Origin: Bacteroidales bacterium
Lineage (GTDB): Bacteria > Bacteroidota > Bacteroidia > Bacteroidales > WCHB1-69
Reading direction: 5' to 3'
Length of the DNA stretch: 64,000 nucleotides
Assembly: GCA_017649855.1 (NCBI GenBank)
Contig: JAGCGA010000029.1
Coordinates: 1 to 64,000 of the forward strand
Position 1 is the stretch's first letter; every line of letters starts with the position of its first letter. This document shows positions 32,392 through 41,464 of this stretch, piece by piece. The translations under genes and the position numbers were made by a program. Below the pieces are notes generated by a model that was not told where the DNA came from, did not search any database, and saw only the letters and a list, made by a program, of their open reading frames with translations.

Positions 32392-34820
32392 AAAAGTCTC
32401 TTCTGTCAATACTTTTTGCAACACCTCTCTGCTTGTTGGCCCAATTCCATAGTTGGGATGGAGCAGGAATTGCAAACAATGACAGGATACGTTGTCTTAA
32501 CATCTTCGTGAACATCATATACGATATTCATCCCGACACTAACTTATATAGCAATAATGAGTATTGGCCTCAATTATCCGTATCCGACACATTACTGGAG
32601 GGCGTCAATAATGCCGCCATACCCGCATATCTGTTGGATTGGATGGACACAGTTTATGTTTCAGGACAAACACATGGCACTTGTACAAGAATATACGGAG
32701 AATCATCTTTTGATTCTTTGCAGATCGTTGGGGATTTCATCGTTGTTAATATTCGGGAAAGCACGATACTGAAAGAAGATGCTTTTGACAGATATGGGAT
32801 TCCAAAAGCTGTATTCAGTTTTTTAAACAGATTTTCTTTTAACACTCTTTTTTCCAATAGAAATCTGGATACTTATGATGCTAATCATGATTCTTTTATA
32901 GACTTCACAAACATTTTCATTCGGAATATCACAAAAGCCTATGGGGATTTAGGCCCTGGAAGCGGTTATAACCGGCAAAGACACGATGGTATCTACCTAT
33001 ACGACAAAGAATTGTTTTTAAGATCCGTACAGTGTGTGGGAGATGGGGATTTTTTTCATAATCCAACAAGCATACCCACGCATGAAATCTCACATAGTCT
33101 GTTCGGGAGCAACGATTTTCACACTTCAGGCGGAAATCATAGGGGCGACGGTTGCTCTATGCCCTTCCTGCCTCTCCAAGGCGGTTATGGTCTGATGGGC
33201 GCGGCAGGATCCTCTTTAGTATGCTGCAACGGCTATGAACGATGGCGCATGCACTGGAAACATCCTCAAGCAGTGGATTACATTTCCGCCAAAGACTCTT
33301 CCAATACATTGTCTGTACCCTCAGACATCTGCAAGGATGATGGTTATCACACATTCCTACTGCGTGACTTTATCACATACGGAGATGTTGTGCGTATACG
33401 GTTACCCTACAAAGACAGCATCACATCCTCCAACCAGTACATCTGGCTGGAGAACCACCAAATAGGCCAGAATGGCAAGCTGGATTTTTTGCAATATTCC
33501 AATCAATACGATTGTCGTCCTTCAGGAACGGCCGGTATTTATGCTTATTATCAGATAGGAAGGGATGTGCTGGAGGGGACGAGCAGTGAGGTGTGGGACA
33601 GCCATGGCCGCGACAACCTTAAGATCATCCCAGCGGAAGGTTATTTTGACTACGTGATGGAACCGGACACATACCAGCTGCAGTGCGTCAACTACGATAG
33701 TCATGCCTATACGTTTCAAAGGGGTGTGGACAATCCGTTTTGTGGAGCTCAAGACCAACAGTGGCACTTGTTTCCCGCGGCTGGAGACACTGTATTGTAC
33801 CTTTCAGCCGAATTGCCCATGTGGCGCAAGAGGATAGACACGACAAATATAGACATGGACCCCACCATAGGCGATACACTGGATGCCTTTGCAGGACCTG
33901 CAAGGTTGAACATGGGCACCAATCCAAGCACCTGCAACACCCCGACATGCCAGAATCATGTTGTGAAATGGCATAGCCAGTACGAGTATTTCAAACCGAA
34001 TTTTGTGCAATACAACACTGCGAAAGTATATCTTTCCGGTCTTGGAATCGAGTTGGTTCCTCAAGGGGAGAACTTCCTGGTGCGCGTGCGCTGGGACGAT
34101 TATGACATTACCAACGACTGCCGCTGGACGGGCGACATCGTGTTGAAGGATACGGCCATCCTGACATCAGGCAAGACTATCACCCTGGCGCAGAACCGCA
34201 CGGTGGCGCAGACCACCCGCGACCACGAGACGGGCCTCTTCGCCAAGCGCACGCGGTGGACCTGCGAGGGAGGTTCCTACTTTCGTCAGGATAGTACAAG
34301 CACCGTGCTTCTAACCGAAAAGAGTTCTTTGGTCTTCTTGAAAAACAGCAAATATGAAATGCTGCCGACTGCCGGCCTGCAAATCATGGCCGGATGTACC
34401 CTTGATTTGCGTCCAGGAGCCGATGTCAGGATTGGCGGCACCTTGACCGTTGACAGCGGCGGGGTCGCGCTTGTCAGCGACACAGCCTGTTTCACCCCCA
34501 CCGCCCGCGTCATCGTGCGTCCCGGGGGCAAGCTCATCGTGGACGGGGGCACGCTGACATCCGGTGTTGAAGCTGACGCCGGCGCAGCCTTTCCAGTTGG
34601 GCGACGAGATGCGCTACTCGGGCTACGCCTCCGGGCAGCGGAGCCAGACGGTGACGCGCGGCCAGGGCGCGGACGAGACGGTGCAGCTGGTGTTCATCGC
34701 GGACGGCAGTCCCTGTCCGGGCGCGGCCACCGTGACGGACATCGACGGCAACGTCTATCACACGGTGCATATCGGCGACCAGTGCTGGATGCGGGAGAAC
34801 CTGCGCGTGACACGCTATGA
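32388..34820 (+). CDS. M6-like secreted metalloprotease, C-terminus replaced by an out-of-frame FISUMP segment
   Basis: The reading frame has 810 codons. It begins with a signal peptide (to about residue 19) and has a zinc motif H232-E-I-S-H236 in THEISHSLFGSNDFH, like the M6/immune-inhibitor-A proteases. After the catalytic region come beta-rich domains and a parallel-beta type stretch (TSGKTITLAQNRTVAQ, LRPGADVRIGGTLTVDSGG). At codon ~725 (base 34561) the sequence enters the 266-bp FISUMP duplication in the wrong frame. The last 86 residues are therefore Arg/Gly/Ala-rich nonsense. The natural C-terminus, probably including a T9SS domain, is missing. The gene is either truncated by recombination or the join is an assembly artefact. 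Confidence 0.75.
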   Translation: MKKSLLSILFATPLCLLAQFHSWDGAGIANNDRIRCLNIFVNIIYDIHPDTNLYSNNEYWPQLSVSDTLLEGVNNAAIPAYLLDWMDTVYVSGQTHGTCTRIYGESSFDSLQIVGDFIVVNIRESTILKEDAFDRYGIPKAVFSFLNRFSFNTLFSNRNLDTYDANHDSFIDFTNIFIRNITKAYGDLGPGSGYNRQRHDGIYLYDKELFLRSVQCVGDGDFFHNPTSIPTHEISHSLFGSNDFHTSGGNHRGDGCSMPFLPLQGGYGLMGAAGSSLVCCNGYERWRMHWKHPQAVDYISAKDSSNTLSVPSDICKDDGYHTFLLRDFITYGDVVRIRLPYKDSITSSNQYIWLENHQIGQNGKLDFLQYSNQYDCRPSGTAGIYAYYQIGRDVLEGTSSEVWDSHGRDNLKIIPAEGYFDYVMEPDTYQLQCVNYDSHAYTFQRGVDNPFCGAQDQQWHLFPAAGDTVLYLSAELPMWRKRIDTTNIDMDPTIGDTLDAFAGPARLNMGTNPSTCNTPTCQNHVVKWHSQYEYFKPNFVQYNTAKVYLSGLGIELVPQGENFLVRVRWDDYDITNDCRWTGDIVLKDTAILTSGKTITLAQNRTVAQTTRDHETGLFAKRTRWTCEGGSYFRQDSTSTVLLTEKSSLVFLKNSKYEMLPTAGLQIMAGCTLDLRPGADVRIGGTLTVDSGGVALVSDTACFTPTARVIVRPGGKLIVDGGTLTSGVEADAGAAFPVGRRDALLGLRLRAAEPDGDARPGRGRDGAAGVHRGRQSLSGRGHRDGHRRQRLSHGAYRRPVLDAGEPARDTL

Positions 34821-34826
34821 GGACGG
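34561..34826 (+). repeat. 266-bp FISUMP duplication, copy 2
   Basis: Nearly identical to 29856-30121 (three differences seen by eye). Its left edge is the break point in the metalloprotease gene; to the right the two FISUMP domains diverge strongly. Confidence 0.9.
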
Positions 34827-35370
34827 AAATATGATTCCCAATTACGGAGTGAGCTGGTCTTTTCCCTGCCGCTATGCCCCAAACAATGATGAAAGTCAAG
34901 TCCCGGTATATGGGTATCTCTACAACTGGGCGGCCGCGATGGGAGGCGCTTCTTCGTCAGATGCCGTACCCTCCGGAGTGCAAGGTGCTTGTCCTAATGG
35001 CTGGCATTTGCCGAGCGAAGACGAGTGGGCAACGTTATGGTATTATATGAATGGACAAACTCGCTATGCTTGTTACACTGGAGGGGACAACTATTTTTCC
35101 AAGGCCTTGTCTTCTACTGGTGGATGGGATGTCACCACTTATCCCTGCTCTCCAGGTAACGACCAGAGTTCTAACAATGCCAGCGGGTTCTCCGCCTATC
35201 CGGCAGGATACTGCTATGAGGGTACCATCTTCGCCTTTGGCTATAACACTCTTTTCTGGTGTGCTACGGATAACGCCATCTTTGGATGGGTCTGTGGAAA
35301 ACCATATACCTACTGGACCTATTATGAGAATGATTCAGCCGGTTTATCCGTCCGATGCGTGAAGAATTAG
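34564..35370 (+). pseudogene. FISUMP-domain gene lacking its 5' half
   Basis: The frame from a GTG at 34564 encodes 268 residues that match the FISUMP protein at 29.3 kb from its residue ~174 onward. It keeps the whole FISUMP domain (VTDIDGNVYHTVHIGDQCWM, end LSVRCVKN) but has no signal peptide and no promoter of its own. Upstream is the metalloprotease reading frame in another phase. Without an export signal the product could not reach the surface, so it is treated as a 5'-truncated copy. After the duplicated block, identity to its paralogue falls, with conserved landmarks such as YGYLYNWAA and CPNGWHLPS. Confidence 0.75.
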
Positions 35371-35424
35371 ACTCGTCTGGTGCATTATTTTTCTCCAGAG
35401 TGTGTCTATTCCAAAATTTTGATG

Positions 35425-35432
35425 TACTTTTG
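35425..35432 (+). promoter_or_regulatory. -7 promoter element of the dut operon
   Basis: TACTTTTG, perfect consensus match, 22 bp upstream of the ATG at 35455. It argues against an upstream in-frame ATG at 35380. Confidence 0.65.
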
Positions 35433-35454
35433 CAGCCTGATTACCAATAGGCTT

Positions 35455-35901
35455 ATGCAAACATGTAAGATATACAATGCGTCGGACAATGCGTTGCCGG
35501 CGTATGAGAGCGCGACGGCCGCCGGCATGGACCTGCGCGCCAACCTGACGGAGCCGGTGACCTTGGCCCCCGGCGAGCGCAAGTTGATCCCGACAGGCCT
35601 TTTCATGGAACTGCCCGAAGGCTATGAGGCCCAGGTGCGCCCGCGCAGCGGACTCGCCATCAAACACGGCATCACCGTGCTCAACAGCCCCGGCACCATC
35701 GACCCCGACTACCGTGGCGAGGTCAAGGTCATCCTGATTAACCACTCCGACGTGCCCTTCCAGATTCAGCATGGCGACCGCATCGCACAAATGGTCATCG
35801 CCCAATACCAACAAGTCCAATGGCAGCCCGTCGCCAGCGTGGAGGAGCTCTCCGATACGGAACGCGGCGCCGGCGGATTCGGCCATAGCGGAAAAAAATA
35901 G
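35455..35901 (+). CDS. dut: dUTP diphosphatase
   Basis: The 148-residue protein has all five trimeric dUTPase motifs: [33 protein letters not shown] and the C-terminal arm [11 protein letters not shown]. It hydrolyses dUTP to dUMP, keeping uracil out of DNA and feeding thymidylate synthesis. The start at 35455 is set by the promoter just upstream and by family length. It is followed after 3 bp by the TPR gene. Confidence 0.96.
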   Translation: MQTCKIYNASDNALPAYESATAAGMDLRANLTEPVTLAPGERKLIPTGLFMELPEGYEAQVRPRSGLAIKHGITVLNSPGTIDPDYRGEVKVILINHSDVPFQIQHGDRIAQMVIAQYQQVQWQPVASVEELSDTERGAGGFGHSGKK

Positions 35902-35904
35902 CGT

Positions 35905-37275
35905 ATGAAGAAGATTCTCTTATATCTGTTGCTTTCAACAGTCCTGTTCTTGCCTGCCCTCGACGGCCAGACCAAGAAACAGCGCAATGTGGCTGCTACC
36001 GACAAGGCCTCGGTGAGCGCCCGCAAGATCGCTGTCGCCTTTACCGACGGCCTGAAAGCTTATTATACCGGCAATACCAATGAGGCTCTCAAGGTCTTCA
36101 ACGGCATCCTGCTCGACAATCCCAAACACGATGCCTCCCATTTCATGCTCGCGAAGATAGATGCCGACAAGAAAGACTACCGTTCCGCCATCGCCCATCT
36201 TCAGTCTGCCGCCAAGATCGATAAGAACAATGTGTGGTATAAGGTCGATATGGCCCAGTATTATCAGGAGATACAGGAGTATGCCGCTGCAGCCAAACTG
36301 TGGGAACAGATCTGCAAGAGCAAAAACAACAATGAATATTACCTGATGTCTCTGGCTGGCTGCTACTATGAGATGGAGAAATACGACAAGATGCTTCAGG
36401 TGTATGACCGCCTGGAGGAACTCATCGGCTATCAAGACGAGATCGTCCAGTACAAAGTTCAGCTCTATCTTGCCATGGACAAGGTGAAAGAGGCGGTTGG
36501 CCAGTACGACAAGCTCATCAAACAATATCCCAATAACGCGGACTATTATATCAAGGCTGCCACCATCTATGCCACCAATGATATGATAGACCTGGCCATG
36601 CCCTATTTTGCCAGAGCCGCTGAACTGGACCCTTCCAATTCCGAACTGCAGGTCAACCTTTTCAGTTATTGGTTTTATGCCAAAGACCAACCCAAAACCA
36701 CGCATTTCCTGACGCTCGCTTTCCAGTCTCCCCAGACTCCCTGGAGCACCAAGCGCTCTCTGGTGTCGCAATATCTGGCTGCATTCAATAACATGGAAGC
36801 CACGGAGAATGCGCAACGGCTGCTGGAAGAGGAACTGAAGAACGACCGCGACAATGCGGAGGTCTATGCCTACCTGGCCGGGGTCTATCTCGCAGAAAAG
36901 AAAATGCAGAAGAGCGCCGACACTTTCGAGCAAGCTTTCAAGCTGGACCCCTCCCTGTTGGCCGACTTCTTCAAACCCTATCTCTCGGCTGTCGACAACC
37001 TGAACGAATGGACCCGTCTGCTCTCCTTCGAGGAGGACCTGCTGGAACTCTATCCTCAGAATGCGAATATCTATATCCTGCTTGGGGGCGCCCACGTGGA
37101 GGCGAAAAACTATGACAAGGCCATCTCCCTGCTGACCAAAGCCATGACCTTCGCCTACGAGAAGGAGGAACTATATAATATATGTAAGGCCTTAAGCGAT
37201 GCCTATCATCAAAAAGGAGATTACGACAAAGCTTCTGAGTATGATCAGAAGGCACATCAATATAAATTCCAATAA
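35905..37275 (+). CDS. Periplasmic TPR-repeat protein
   Basis: The 456-residue protein has a signal peptide (about 1-22, ALDGQ) and a chain of at least nine tetratricopeptide repeats from about residue 45 to the end, for example AFTDGLKAYYTGNTNEALKV, ASHFMLAKIDADKKDYRSA and YYLMSLAGCYYEMEKYDKM. TPR arrays form protein-binding scaffolds; the partner is unknown. It lies 3 bp after dut and 3 bp before hpt, so it is in one transcript with nucleotide metabolism genes, an arrangement common in Bacteroidales. Confidence 0.85.
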   Translation: MKKILLYLLLSTVLFLPALDGQTKKQRNVAATDKASVSARKIAVAFTDGLKAYYTGNTNEALKVFNGILLDNPKHDASHFMLAKIDADKKDYRSAIAHLQSAAKIDKNNVWYKVDMAQYYQEIQEYAAAAKLWEQICKSKNNNEYYLMSLAGCYYEMEKYDKMLQVYDRLEELIGYQDEIVQYKVQLYLAMDKVKEAVGQYDKLIKQYPNNADYYIKAATIYATNDMIDLAMPYFARAAELDPSNSELQVNLFSYWFYAKDQPKTTHFLTLAFQSPQTPWSTKRSLVSQYLAAFNNMEATENAQRLLEEELKNDRDNAEVYAYLAGVYLAEKKMQKSADTFEQAFKLDPSLLADFFKPYLSAVDNLNEWTRLLSFEEDLLELYPQNANIYILLGGAHVEAKNYDKAISLLTKAMTFAYEKEELYNICKALSDAYHQKGDYDKASEYDQKAHQYKFQ

Positions 37276-37278
37276 CCT

Positions 37279-37827
37279 ATGAGTGAAGAAGTCACCATTC
37301 TGGACAAGACATTTGTCAAATATATCCGCGATGAGGAGATCAATGCCGCCGTGGCTCATGTGGCTGCTCAAATCAACCACGACTACCAGGAGGAACCCCC
37401 TTTGATTCTGATTACCCTCAACGGGGCTATCGTCTTCGCTGTGGATCTGCTGAAACAGCTGACCATCAATGCCCGGATTACCTGCGTGAAGCTCTCTTCC
37501 TACGAAGGGACGGAGTCCACCAACAAGATCAATCAGCTGATCGGACTCTCCGATGATGTCAACGGCAAGCGTGTCCTCATCGTGGAGGATATCGTGGACA
37601 CCGGCCGTACCTACCAGCATCTCTGGAACATGTTGCACGAGGCCGGGGTCAAGGAGGTGCGCATCGCCACCATGACGATGAAACCGGAGGCTTACAAGCT
37701 GGACCTGCCCGTCCATTACGTGGGCTTCTCCATCCCCAATAAGTTCGTCGTCGGCCGTGGCCTCGACTACGACGGCTACGGGCGCCAGCTGCCCGATATC
37801 TATCAGCTGAAGACGGAGGGGAAGTGA
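37279..37827 (+). CDS. hpt: Hypoxanthine phosphoribosyltransferase
   Basis: The 182-residue protein contains the PRPP-binding motif VLIVEDIVDTGRT (about 96-108) and the flexible-loop segment SSYEGTESTNK, and a GRGLDYDGYGRQLPD C-terminal region. It salvages hypoxanthine and/or guanine to the nucleotides using PRPP. In several Bacteroidales hpt is close to or fused with adk; here they are separate genes 222 bp apart. Confidence 0.95.
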   Translation: MSEEVTILDKTFVKYIRDEEINAAVAHVAAQINHDYQEEPPLILITLNGAIVFAVDLLKQLTINARITCVKLSSYEGTESTNKINQLIGLSDDVNGKRVLIVEDIVDTGRTYQHLWNMLHEAGVKEVRIATMTMKPEAYKLDLPVHYVGFSIPNKFVVGRGLDYDGYGRQLPDIYQLKTEGK

Positions 37828-38040
37828 GCCGATGGCTGTTGGCTATTGGCTGTTGGCCTTTAGCTTTTTCCCGTTAACCCTTTGACTTTGAACCTTGACT
37901 TTGAACTTTGAACTTTGACTTTAACATTAACCCTCTAACCCTCTAACCCGTTAACCTCCTAACCTCCTAACCTTGACTTTAAACTCTTAACTTTTAACTC
38001 TTAACTCTTAACTGATCATTAATCACTGTTCACTATAAAA
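37828..38040. repeat. Intergenic word-repeat array between hpt and adk
   Basis: The whole 222-bp gap consists of word arrays: GCTGTTGGCTATTGGCTG, CTTTGAACCTTGACTTTGA, ACCCTCTAACCCTCTAACC, then TAACTTTTAACTCTTAACTC. No promoter consensus was found. Confidence 0.75.
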
Positions 38041-38049
38041 AATAACACA

Positions 38050-38622
38050 ATGAATATCATCCTTTTCGGTGCCCCCGGCAGTGGCAAAGGCACACAAGCA
38101 AAACTGTTGACAGAAAAATATGGTTTCGACCACGTCTCTACGGGCGACTTGTTTCGCTATGAGATGTCTCATAACACCCCGCTGGGCCTGAAGGCCAAGG
38201 AGATCATCAACCGCGGAGATCTCTGTCCTGACGATATCACCCTCGGCATGCTGAAGAACCACATCCAGAGTCATCCTGACAGCAAGGGCTTCATCTTTGA
38301 CGGTGTTCCGCGCACGATTCCGCAGGCGAAGATGATGGACGACAAGTCTTTCTTCGACACCATGGATATCGACATGGTCCTCTATCTCTACGTCGAGATG
38401 GCGGAGGTGGAGCGTCGTATTCTCAAGCGTGCTCAACTGGAGAACCGTGCCGACGACACCCCGGAGGCTATCAAGGTGCGTGTGCAGAACTTCTTCGACC
38501 AGACCATGCCGCTGGTGGACTATTACAAAGCACAGGGCAAGTTGGTGCAGGTGGACGGCATGCAGACTATTGAGCAGGTGTTTGAAAGTCTCTGTGCAGA
38601 AATTGACAAACGTTTAGCCTAA
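38050..38622 (+). CDS. adk: Adenylate kinase
   Basis: The 190-residue protein starts with the P-loop GAPGSGKGTQAK and shows STGDLFRYEMS, GFIFDGVPRT and the ENRADDTPEAI(K)VRVQNF region. It is a short-type adenylate kinase without the zinc LID insert. It balances AMP, ADP and ATP. The stop codon shares its last base with the dxr start (TAATG), indicating coupled translation. Confidence 0.96.
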   Translation: MNIILFGAPGSGKGTQAKLLTEKYGFDHVSTGDLFRYEMSHNTPLGLKAKEIINRGDLCPDDITLGMLKNHIQSHPDSKGFIFDGVPRTIPQAKMMDDKSFFDTMDIDMVLYLYVEMAEVERRILKRAQLENRADDTPEAIKVRVQNFFDQTMPLVDYYKAQGKLVQVDGMQTIEQVFESLCAEIDKRLA

Positions 38623-39788
38623 TGGATGCGCCTGAGCACAAAAGACGTATAGCCCTGCTGGGCTCCACGGGCTCTATGGGCAAACAGTCCTTGGAGGTCA
38701 TCGCCCAGTATCCCGACCTTTTGCAGCTGGAGGTCATCGCGGCCAACAGCAGCGCCGACCTGCTGATCGAGCAGGCGCGGACCTACAAGCCCAACATGGT
38801 GGTGGTGGTCCAGGAGGAGGCCTGGCGCAAGGTGAAGGATGCTTTGCAAGACGAGGATGTCAAGGTCTTCTGCGGGGAGCAGTCGCTGTGCGATGTCTGC
38901 GAGATGGAGTGCGTCGATATGGTGCTCTCCTGTATCGTGGGGGTTGCGGGGCTGCGTCCCGTATGGCACGCCATCGAGGCGGGCAAGCAGATCGCGTTGG
39001 CCAACAAGGAGACCCTCGTGGTGGCCGGCGAGCTGATGACCCGCAAGGCGGCTGAAAACAGAGTGCCGCTGCTGCCCGTCGATTCCGAGCACTCCGCCAT
39101 CTTCCAGTGCCTGGCCGGTGAGCAGTTCAACGAGATCGAGAAACTCCTTATCACCGCTTCCGGTGGTCCCTTCCGCGGACGCCGGAGAGAAGAACTGGCG
39201 GAGGTCACCGTGCAGCAGGCCCTCAAGCACCCCAACTGGAGCATGGGCCCCAAGATCACCGTCGATAGCGCCACCCTGATGAACAAAGGCCTGGAGGTCA
39301 TTGAGGCCAAGTGGCTCTTCAACGTGCCCCTGGACAAGATTGAGGTGGTGGTTCATCCCCAGTCGATCGTGCACTCCATGGTGCAGTTCGCGGACGGCTC
39401 GGTGAAGGCGCAGCTGGGACTGCCCTCCATGAAGCTGCCCATCCAGTACGCCCTGACCTATCCCTTCCGGCTCGCCAACAGCCAGCCGCGACTCTCGTTT
39501 GCCGACTATCCCAGCCTGACTTTCGAACAACCCGACCGGGAGGTGTTTCCTTGTTTGGGTATTGCTTACGAATGTTCCAAGAAGGGTGGCAACATGCCCT
39601 GTGTGATGAATGCCGCCAACGAGGTCGCCGTCGCCTGGTTCCTACAAGGGCGCATCAAGTTCCTGGATATTGCCGAGATCATCCGCAAGACGGTGGCGTC
39701 GGCCGAATATTGCGTCCCGCAAAGCGTGGACGAGTACCTGGCTATTGACCGGGCGGTTCGCGACAGACTGCAAAAAGACTATCGCTAA
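38622..39788 (+). CDS. dxr: 1-deoxy-D-xylulose 5-phosphate reductoisomerase
   Basis: The 388-residue protein has the NADPH motif LLGSTGSMGKQSLE, LANKETLVVAGEL, the metal site PVDSEHSAIFQCL, ASGGPFRG, MNKGLEVIEA and VVHPQSIVHSMV. It commits DXP to the methylerythritol phosphate pathway for isoprenoids. Translationally coupled to adk before it and to rsgA after it by TAATG overlaps. Confidence 0.97.
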   Translation: MDAPEHKRRIALLGSTGSMGKQSLEVIAQYPDLLQLEVIAANSSADLLIEQARTYKPNMVVVVQEEAWRKVKDALQDEDVKVFCGEQSLCDVCEMECVDMVLSCIVGVAGLRPVWHAIEAGKQIALANKETLVVAGELMTRKAAENRVPLLPVDSEHSAIFQCLAGEQFNEIEKLLITASGGPFRGRRREELAEVTVQQALKHPNWSMGPKITVDSATLMNKGLEVIEAKWLFNVPLDKIEVVVHPQSIVHSMVQFADGSVKAQLGLPSMKLPIQYALTYPFRLANSQPRLSFADYPSLTFEQPDREVFPCLGIAYECSKKGGNMPCVMNAANEVAVAWFLQGRIKFLDIAEIIRKTVASAEYCVPQSVDEYLAIDRAVRDRLQKDYR

Positions 39789-40720
39789 TGGAAGGCTTGG
39801 TGGTGAAATCGACGGGCAGCTGGTACGAAGTGCGCTGCGAAGACGGACAGGTGGTGACCTGCCGCATCCGGGGCAAGTTCCGCACCCACGGCATCAAATA
39901 CACCAACCCGGTGGTGGTGGGCGACCAGGTGACCTTCGAGATGGAAAACGACGGCGCCGGGACGATCACCCAGATAGCCCCGCGCCGCAACTACATCGAA
40001 CGCAAGGCAACGAACCTCTCCAAGGTCAGTCACCTGATAGCCTCTAATATAGATATGGTATTCCTCGTGGTCACCCTCAAAGAGCCCCGCACCTCGCAGG
40101 GCTTCATCGACCGCTTTCTGGTGGCCGCGGAGAGCTTCCGGATTCCGGCGTGCTTGGTCTTCAACAAGATGGACCTGTACGACGAGGATGAACGCGCCGA
40201 TGTGGAGGCACTGGCCGATCTGTACCGGCAGATTGGTTACGAGACCCTGTTTACCTCCGTCGTCACGGGACAGGGCATTGAAGCACTGAGGAAGATGCTG
40301 GAAGACCGGGTGTCGCTGTTCAGCGGTCACTCCGGCACGGGTAAGTCGGCCCTGGTCAATGCGGTGGAACCCTCCCTGCAGTTGAGGGTAGGGGAGATCT
40401 CCCAACAACATCACAAGGGGAAGCACACGACCACCTTCGCCGAGATGTTCCCCTTTGCCGGCGGCTACCTGATGGACACGCCCGGCATCAAAGAGTTCGG
40501 ACTGATCCGCTATGGCAAAGAAGAGGTGCGCGACTATTTCCCGGAGATCCGGGCCATGCAGCACCAGTGCCGCTTCAGCAACTGCCTGCACCTGCAGGAG
40601 CCCGGATGCGCGGTGCTGCAGGCGGTGGAAGAAGGCACCATCTCCGCCAGCCGTTATCTGAACTACGTCTCCATCGTGGAAGATGAGGATATGTCGCTCG
40701 CCGAGTGGCAGTTGCGGTAG
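39788..40720 (+). CDS. rsgA: Ribosome small-subunit-dependent GTPase A
   Basis: The 310-residue protein has an N-terminal OB-fold and a circularly permuted GTPase domain: G4 NKMD near residue 121 comes before G1 GHSGTGKSALVN (about 179) and G3 DTPGIKEFG. A zinc site follows (HQCRFSNCLH, then PGC). It assists late 30S subunit maturation. It ends the adk-dxr-rsgA coupled run and is directly upstream of the rplV promoter. Confidence 0.96.
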   Translation: MEGLVVKSTGSWYEVRCEDGQVVTCRIRGKFRTHGIKYTNPVVVGDQVTFEMENDGAGTITQIAPRRNYIERKATNLSKVSHLIASNIDMVFLVVTLKEPRTSQGFIDRFLVAAESFRIPACLVFNKMDLYDEDERADVEALADLYRQIGYETLFTSVVTGQGIEALRKMLEDRVSLFSGHSGTGKSALVNAVEPSLQLRVGEISQQHHKGKHTTTFAEMFPFAGGYLMDTPGIKEFGLIRYGKEEVRDYFPEIRAMQHQCRFSNCLHLQEPGCAVLQAVEEGTISASRYLNYVSIVEDEDMSLAEWQLR

Positions 40721-40830
40721 ATGTCGGCCATTAGCTGTTAGCCATTGGCTGTTGGCTGTTGGCCGCCCGTGGTAACTTACAATCGTCATTTTTTCTAAAT
40801 AGCTAATAGCCAATGGCTAAAGGCCAATGT
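40721..40830. repeat. Intergenic word-repeat array (GCCATTGGCTGTTGGCTG type)
   Basis: Two word blocks in opposite orientation, TTAGCTGTTAGCCATTGGCT and AGCTAATAGCCAATGGCTAA, separated by about 40 bp, so the array could fold back on itself. Confidence 0.7.
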
Positions 40831-40918
40831 GGAGTGTGCGGTGGGGAAGAGCGGGTTGTCCACATAACGGCCTCAAAAAAAAATATTTATAAACAGTAGG
40901 TTGTATAAAAAAAAATGT

Positions 40919-40926
40919 TACTTTTG
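40919..40926 (+). promoter_or_regulatory. -7 promoter element of the rplV-rpsE operon
   Basis: TACTTTTG, perfect consensus match, preceded by an A/T-rich stretch. The leader to the ATG at 41023 is about 90 nt. Confidence 0.65.
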
Positions 40927-40933
40927 CCGCCAA

Positions 40934-40980
40934 TTTGATAATGTATGGATTATCAAAGGGGTAACGGTATATAACCCGTT
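40934..40980 (+). promoter_or_regulatory. Paired hairpins in the leader of the ribosomal protein operon
   Basis: A perfect 9-bp stem, TTTGATAAT/ATTATCAAA with a 6-base loop (40934-40957), is followed by AACGG/CCGTT (40963-40980). The position between promoter and rplV suggests an autoregulatory leader that binds a ribosomal protein; this is inference. Confidence 0.55.
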
Positions 40981-41022
40981 GATTTTTAAGTAAATAAAAA
41001 TAAAATTAAGACTAATAAAACA

Positions 41023-41457
41023 ATGAGTGCGAACAAGAAATTAGCCGCAAATGCGCGTAAAGAAGCAAGAAAAACGGTGTACATGGCTCGATTAGTTGAT
41101 AATCCGACCTCACCGCGCAAGACCAGAATCATGGCAAATGTGATTCGTGGAAAGAATGTGGACTATGCAATGAGTGTATTGAAATACAGTCGCAGAGAGT
41201 CTGCAGAGAAACTTTTGAAATTATTGAAGTCTGCAGTTGCCAACTGGCAGGTGAAGAATGAAGGTTCCCGATTGGAGGACGCCGATTTGTACGTAAAGAC
41301 CATCATGGTAGATGGCGGTCGTATGTTGAAGCGTATCCGCACTGCCCCTCAGGGTCGTGCCAACCGTATCAGAAAGCGTTCCAACCATGTCACGCTCGTG
41401 ATTGCCGACAGAAATACGGAAAATAATAATAATAATATAGAAGAATCACAAAATTAA
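41023..41457 (+). CDS. rplV: Ribosomal protein uL22
   Basis: The 144-residue protein matches L22: [20 protein letters not shown], then [10 protein letters not shown] and the loop [27 protein letters not shown] that lines the exit tunnel. An Asn-rich C-terminal tail ([14 protein letters not shown]) is lineage-specific. It is the first gene of the operon here, whereas rpsS and the rest of the S10 operon normally precede it. Confidence 0.96.
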   Translation: MSANKKLAANARKEARKTVYMARLVDNPTSPRKTRIMANVIRGKNVDYAMSVLKYSRRESAEKLLKLLKSAVANWQVKNEGSRLEDADLYVKTIMVDGGRMLKRIRTAPQGRANRIRKRSNHVTLVIADRNTENNNNNIEESQN

Positions 41458-41464
41458 AATCAGT

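Noticed and set aside
29337..35370. A complete diversity-generating retroelement around the FISUMP genes
   Set aside because: No reverse transcriptase, template repeat or accessory gene is visible in the window; only the target-like fold is present.
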